From the NCBI RefSeq assembly GCF_005146945.1, contig NZ_SWMS01000009.1, forward strand, positions 62,001 to 126,000: a DNA stretch of 64,000 bases. The letters run 5' to 3'. Of this stretch, positions 62,218-64,000 are shown piece after piece. How positions within the stretch are numbered: the stretch's first letter is position 1; each line of letters opens with the position of its first letter. The notes beneath the pieces were generated by a model. It made no database searches. It saw only the letters and a list, made by a program, of their open reading frames with translations, and had not been told where the DNA came from. Source of the DNA: Prauserella endophytica. GTDB lineage: Bacteria; Actinomycetota; Actinomycetes; Mycobacteriales; Pseudonocardiaceae. The translations under genes and the position numbers were made by a program.

Positions 62218-62988
62218 GTGTCGTCAGCCGTCGGTCGCGCCCCCCGGAAGCGGCGCTCGTTCGCTGAAGAGAGCCGATTGTCGTTGGTAAGACGCGCCCG
62301 GCGTATGAAACGTTGCCTCGACGAGGCATATCCAAACGCCCACTGCGAGCTGGATTTCACGACGCCGCTGGAACTTCTCGTCGCGGTGATCCTTTCCGCA
62401 CAGTGCACCGACCAGCGCGTCAACCTGACCACGCCCGCGCTGTTCGCCCGCTACCGCACCGCCGCCGACTACGCGGGAGCCGACCGCACGGAGCTGGAGG
62501 AGCTGATCCGGCCGACCGGGTTCTACCGCAACAAGGCGACGTCGTTGCTGGGGCTCGGCGCCGCGCTCGTCGAGCGGCACGGCGGTGACGTGCCTGGCAA
62601 GCTCGACCAGCTCGTGAAGCTGCCCGGCGTCGGGCGCAAGACCGCGAACGTCGTGCTGGGCGAGGCGTTCGGCGTTCCCGGGATCACTGTGGACACCCAC
62701 TTCGGCAGGCTCGTGCGCCGCTGGGGCTGGACCGGCGACGAGGATCCCGTCCGCGTCGAGCACGAGATCGGCGAGCTGATCCCGCGCAAGGAGTGGACGA
62801 TGCTCTCCCACCGCGTGATCTTCCACGGCAGGCGGGTGTGCCACGCTCGCAAGCCCGCCTGCGGCGCCTGCCCGCTCGCGAACGACTGCCCTTCCTACGG
62901 AGCGGGTCCGACCGAGTTCGACGTCGCGGCGAAGCTCGTGAAGGGTCCCGAGCGCGACCATCTGCTTTCACTGGTGACGAAGTCTTGA
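62218..62988 (+). CDS. nth: Endonuclease III
   Basis: A 256-residue base-excision DNA glycosylase/AP lyase for oxidised pyrimidines. The helix-hairpin-helix [17 protein letters not shown] carries the catalytic Lys, [14 protein letters not shown] the Asp, and the 4Fe-4S cluster motif C-x6-C-x2-C-x5-C is [17 protein letters not shown]. The N-terminus has a basic extension ([14 protein letters not shown]) beyond the E. coli length. It overlaps the next gene by 4 bp. Confidence 0.96.
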   Translation: MSSAVGRAPRKRRSFAEESRLSLVRRARRMKRCLDEAYPNAHCELDFTTPLELLVAVILSAQCTDQRVNLTTPALFARYRTAADYAGADRTELEELIRPTGFYRNKATSLLGLGAALVERHGGDVPGKLDQLVKLPGVGRKTANVVLGEAFGVPGITVDTHFGRLVRRWGWTGDEDPVRVEHEIGELIPRKEWTMLSHRVIFHGRRVCHARKPACGACPLANDCPSYGAGPTEFDVAAKLVKGPERDHLLSLVTKS

Positions 62989-63581
62989 CCACTGCGACCA
63001 AATGGGCGCTGGCCGTGGGCGTGCTCGCCCTCGCCGTGCTGGTGGCCGTGCTGCCGAACATCGGTGACGAGCCGGCGCCGCCGCGGGCGGGTGAGGACCT
63101 CGGACCCGCCCGCTCGGCCGCCGCGCTGGAGCCGTGCCCGAAGGGCAGCGGCACCGTCCAGCGGCTCGCCGGCGTGGAGGCCTCGTGCCTCGGCGACGGC
63201 TCGCAGGTCGACCTCGGCAGTGCGCTGGCCGGCGAGACGACGCTGGTGAACGTGTGGGCCACCTGGTGCCAGCCGTGCCGCGAGGAGTTGCCGCTGCTCC
63301 AGTCCTACGCCGCGGAGCCGGGCGCCGCGCGCGTGCTCGCCGTGCAGGTGCAGAGCGACGCGAAGGACGGCCTGGAACTGCTGGCCGAGCTCGGCGTGCA
63401 CCTGCCGTCCGTGCACGACGGCGAAGGCCCGACCGGGCCGGTGCGGGAGGCGCTGAGGGTGCCGAGGGCGCTGCCCGCGTCGTACCTGGTCACCGAGGAC
63501 GGGCAGGTCCGCTTCGTCGACGATCCGCGCCTGTTCACCTCCGTGGCGCAGATCCGCGAGACCGTGGAGGCGGCCAGGTGA
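62985..63581 (+). CDS. Membrane-anchored thioredoxin-like protein (TlpA/ResA type)
   Basis: A 198-residue protein with an N-terminal membrane anchor ([18 protein letters not shown]) and an extracellular thioredoxin fold with [12 protein letters not shown] (redox CxxC at about residues 93-96). It probably reduces or shuffles disulfides in exported proteins or cytochrome c precursors. The only suitable start is TTG 62985, overlapping nth. It matches Rv3673c in position. It overlaps the NUDIX gene by 4 bp. Confidence 0.9.
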   Translation: MTTATKWALAVGVLALAVLVAVLPNIGDEPAPPRAGEDLGPARSAAALEPCPKGSGTVQRLAGVEASCLGDGSQVDLGSALAGETTLVNVWATWCQPCREELPLLQSYAAEPGAARVLAVQVQSDAKDGLELLAELGVHLPSVHDGEGPTGPVREALRVPRALPASYLVTEDGQVRFVDDPRLFTSVAQIRETVEAAR

Positions 63582-64000
63582 CCGGTCCGCTCGTCGACCC
63601 TGGCGACGTCCCGGAGTGGCTGCGCGGCCTCGTCGAGGTCAGCGGCGAGCTGGACGCGAAGACGTTCACGCGCTTCGCCGCGCCGTCCGGCACCAGGACG
63701 AGGTCCGCGGCCGTGCTGATCCTCTTCGGCGACGGGGGCGAACGGGGCCCCGACGTGCTGCTGCTGCGCAGGGCCGACACGCTCGGCTCGCACGCGGGCC
63801 AAGTGGCGTTCCCCGGCGGAGGCGCCGAGGACGGAGACGACGGGCCGGTCGGCACGGCCCTGCGCGAGGCCGAGGAGGAGACCGGGGTCGTCCCGTCGGG
63901 CGTGCGCCCGCTCGCCGTACTGCCGGAGCTGTACGTCCCCGTGTCCGGTTTCGCCGTCACGCCCGTGCTCGCCCACTGGCGCGAGCCGTGCCCGGTGCAC
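63578..64000 (+). CDS. NUDIX hydrolase, CoA pyrophosphatase-like (3' truncated)
   Basis: The first 141 residues are visible before the window ends. They include LLLRRADTLGSHAGQVAFPGG, the CoA-diphosphatase signature, and the Nudix helix ALREAEEETGV. It probably hydrolyses coenzyme A or derivatives, like Rv3672c at the same position in M. tuberculosis. GTG 63578 overlaps the preceding stop. Confidence 0.9.
   Translation, partial: MTGPLVDPGDVPEWLRGLVEVSGELDAKTFTRFAAPSGTRTRSAAVLILFGDGGERGPDVLLLRRADTLGSHAGQVAFPGGGAEDGDDGPVGTALREAEEETGVVPSGVRPLAVLPELYVPVSGFAVTPVLAHWREPCPVH

Overview
The window is high-GC, gene-dense DNA from an actinomycete. Scr1/DUF397 pairs, ESX-type small proteins, a WhiB protein, a Crp/GlxR regulator, frequent GTG/TTG starts and many leaderless-type starts all point to Actinobacteria. 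Gene content and dispersed palindromes suggest the Pseudonocardiaceae (Saccharomonospora/Amycolatopsis/Prauserella type). Two blocks keep the gene order known from Mycobacterium tuberculosis: dnaX-amidase-ybaB-recR ... leuA ... lysC-asd, and metallophosphoesterase-ponA2-whiB4-two ArsA-like ATPases-RidA-MBL-crp-small membrane protein-nth-thioredoxin-NUDIX. Accessory genes are inserted between the conserved genes.

Layout. 1-9 kb: end of a branched-chain amino-acid ABC transporter, a MetE-like methyltransferase, a TrkA/TrkH potassium system, an IclR regulator with pobA, and gnd. 9-15.4 kb: an Scr1/DUF397 pair, the SRP RNA, dnaX, an amidase, ybaB, recR and a P-loop kinase. 15.6-21.4 kb: a five-gene Dpp-type peptide ABC operon. 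21.3-26 kb: DMT exporter/LysR pair, SDR, WYL regulator and DedA. 26-34.4 kb: leuA with a leader-peptide attenuator, an ESX-like cassette, a nitroreductase, lysC and asd. 34.5-46.8 kb: membrane proteins, MFS pumps with a TetR regulator, esterase, flavin reductase, Dps, S9 peptidase, methyltransferase, tRNA-Pro and metallophosphoesterase. 46.9-64 kb: ponA2, whiB4, ArsA-like ATPases, RidA, two unknown genes, NUDIX, MBL, a complete pqqA-C-D-E-B operon, an MFS gene, crp, nth, a thioredoxin-like protein and a truncated NUDIX gene.

The most notable non-gene signals are: (i) a family of long palindromes at gene ends, mostly convergent junctions; (ii) a 21-bp repeat that forms a fold-back array between genes and also occurs in frame inside dnaX; (iii) three consecutive hairpins beside crp whose loops all carry GTCGGGG (CCCCGAC on the other strand); (iv) a leucine leader peptide and attenuator before leuA; (v) a hairpin between pqqA and pqqC; (vi) at least ten genes with a TANNNT box 6-7 nt before the start codon, indicating leaderless mRNAs; (vii) a small upstream ORF before whiB4. 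No insertion sequence, prophage integrase or CRISPR array was seen.
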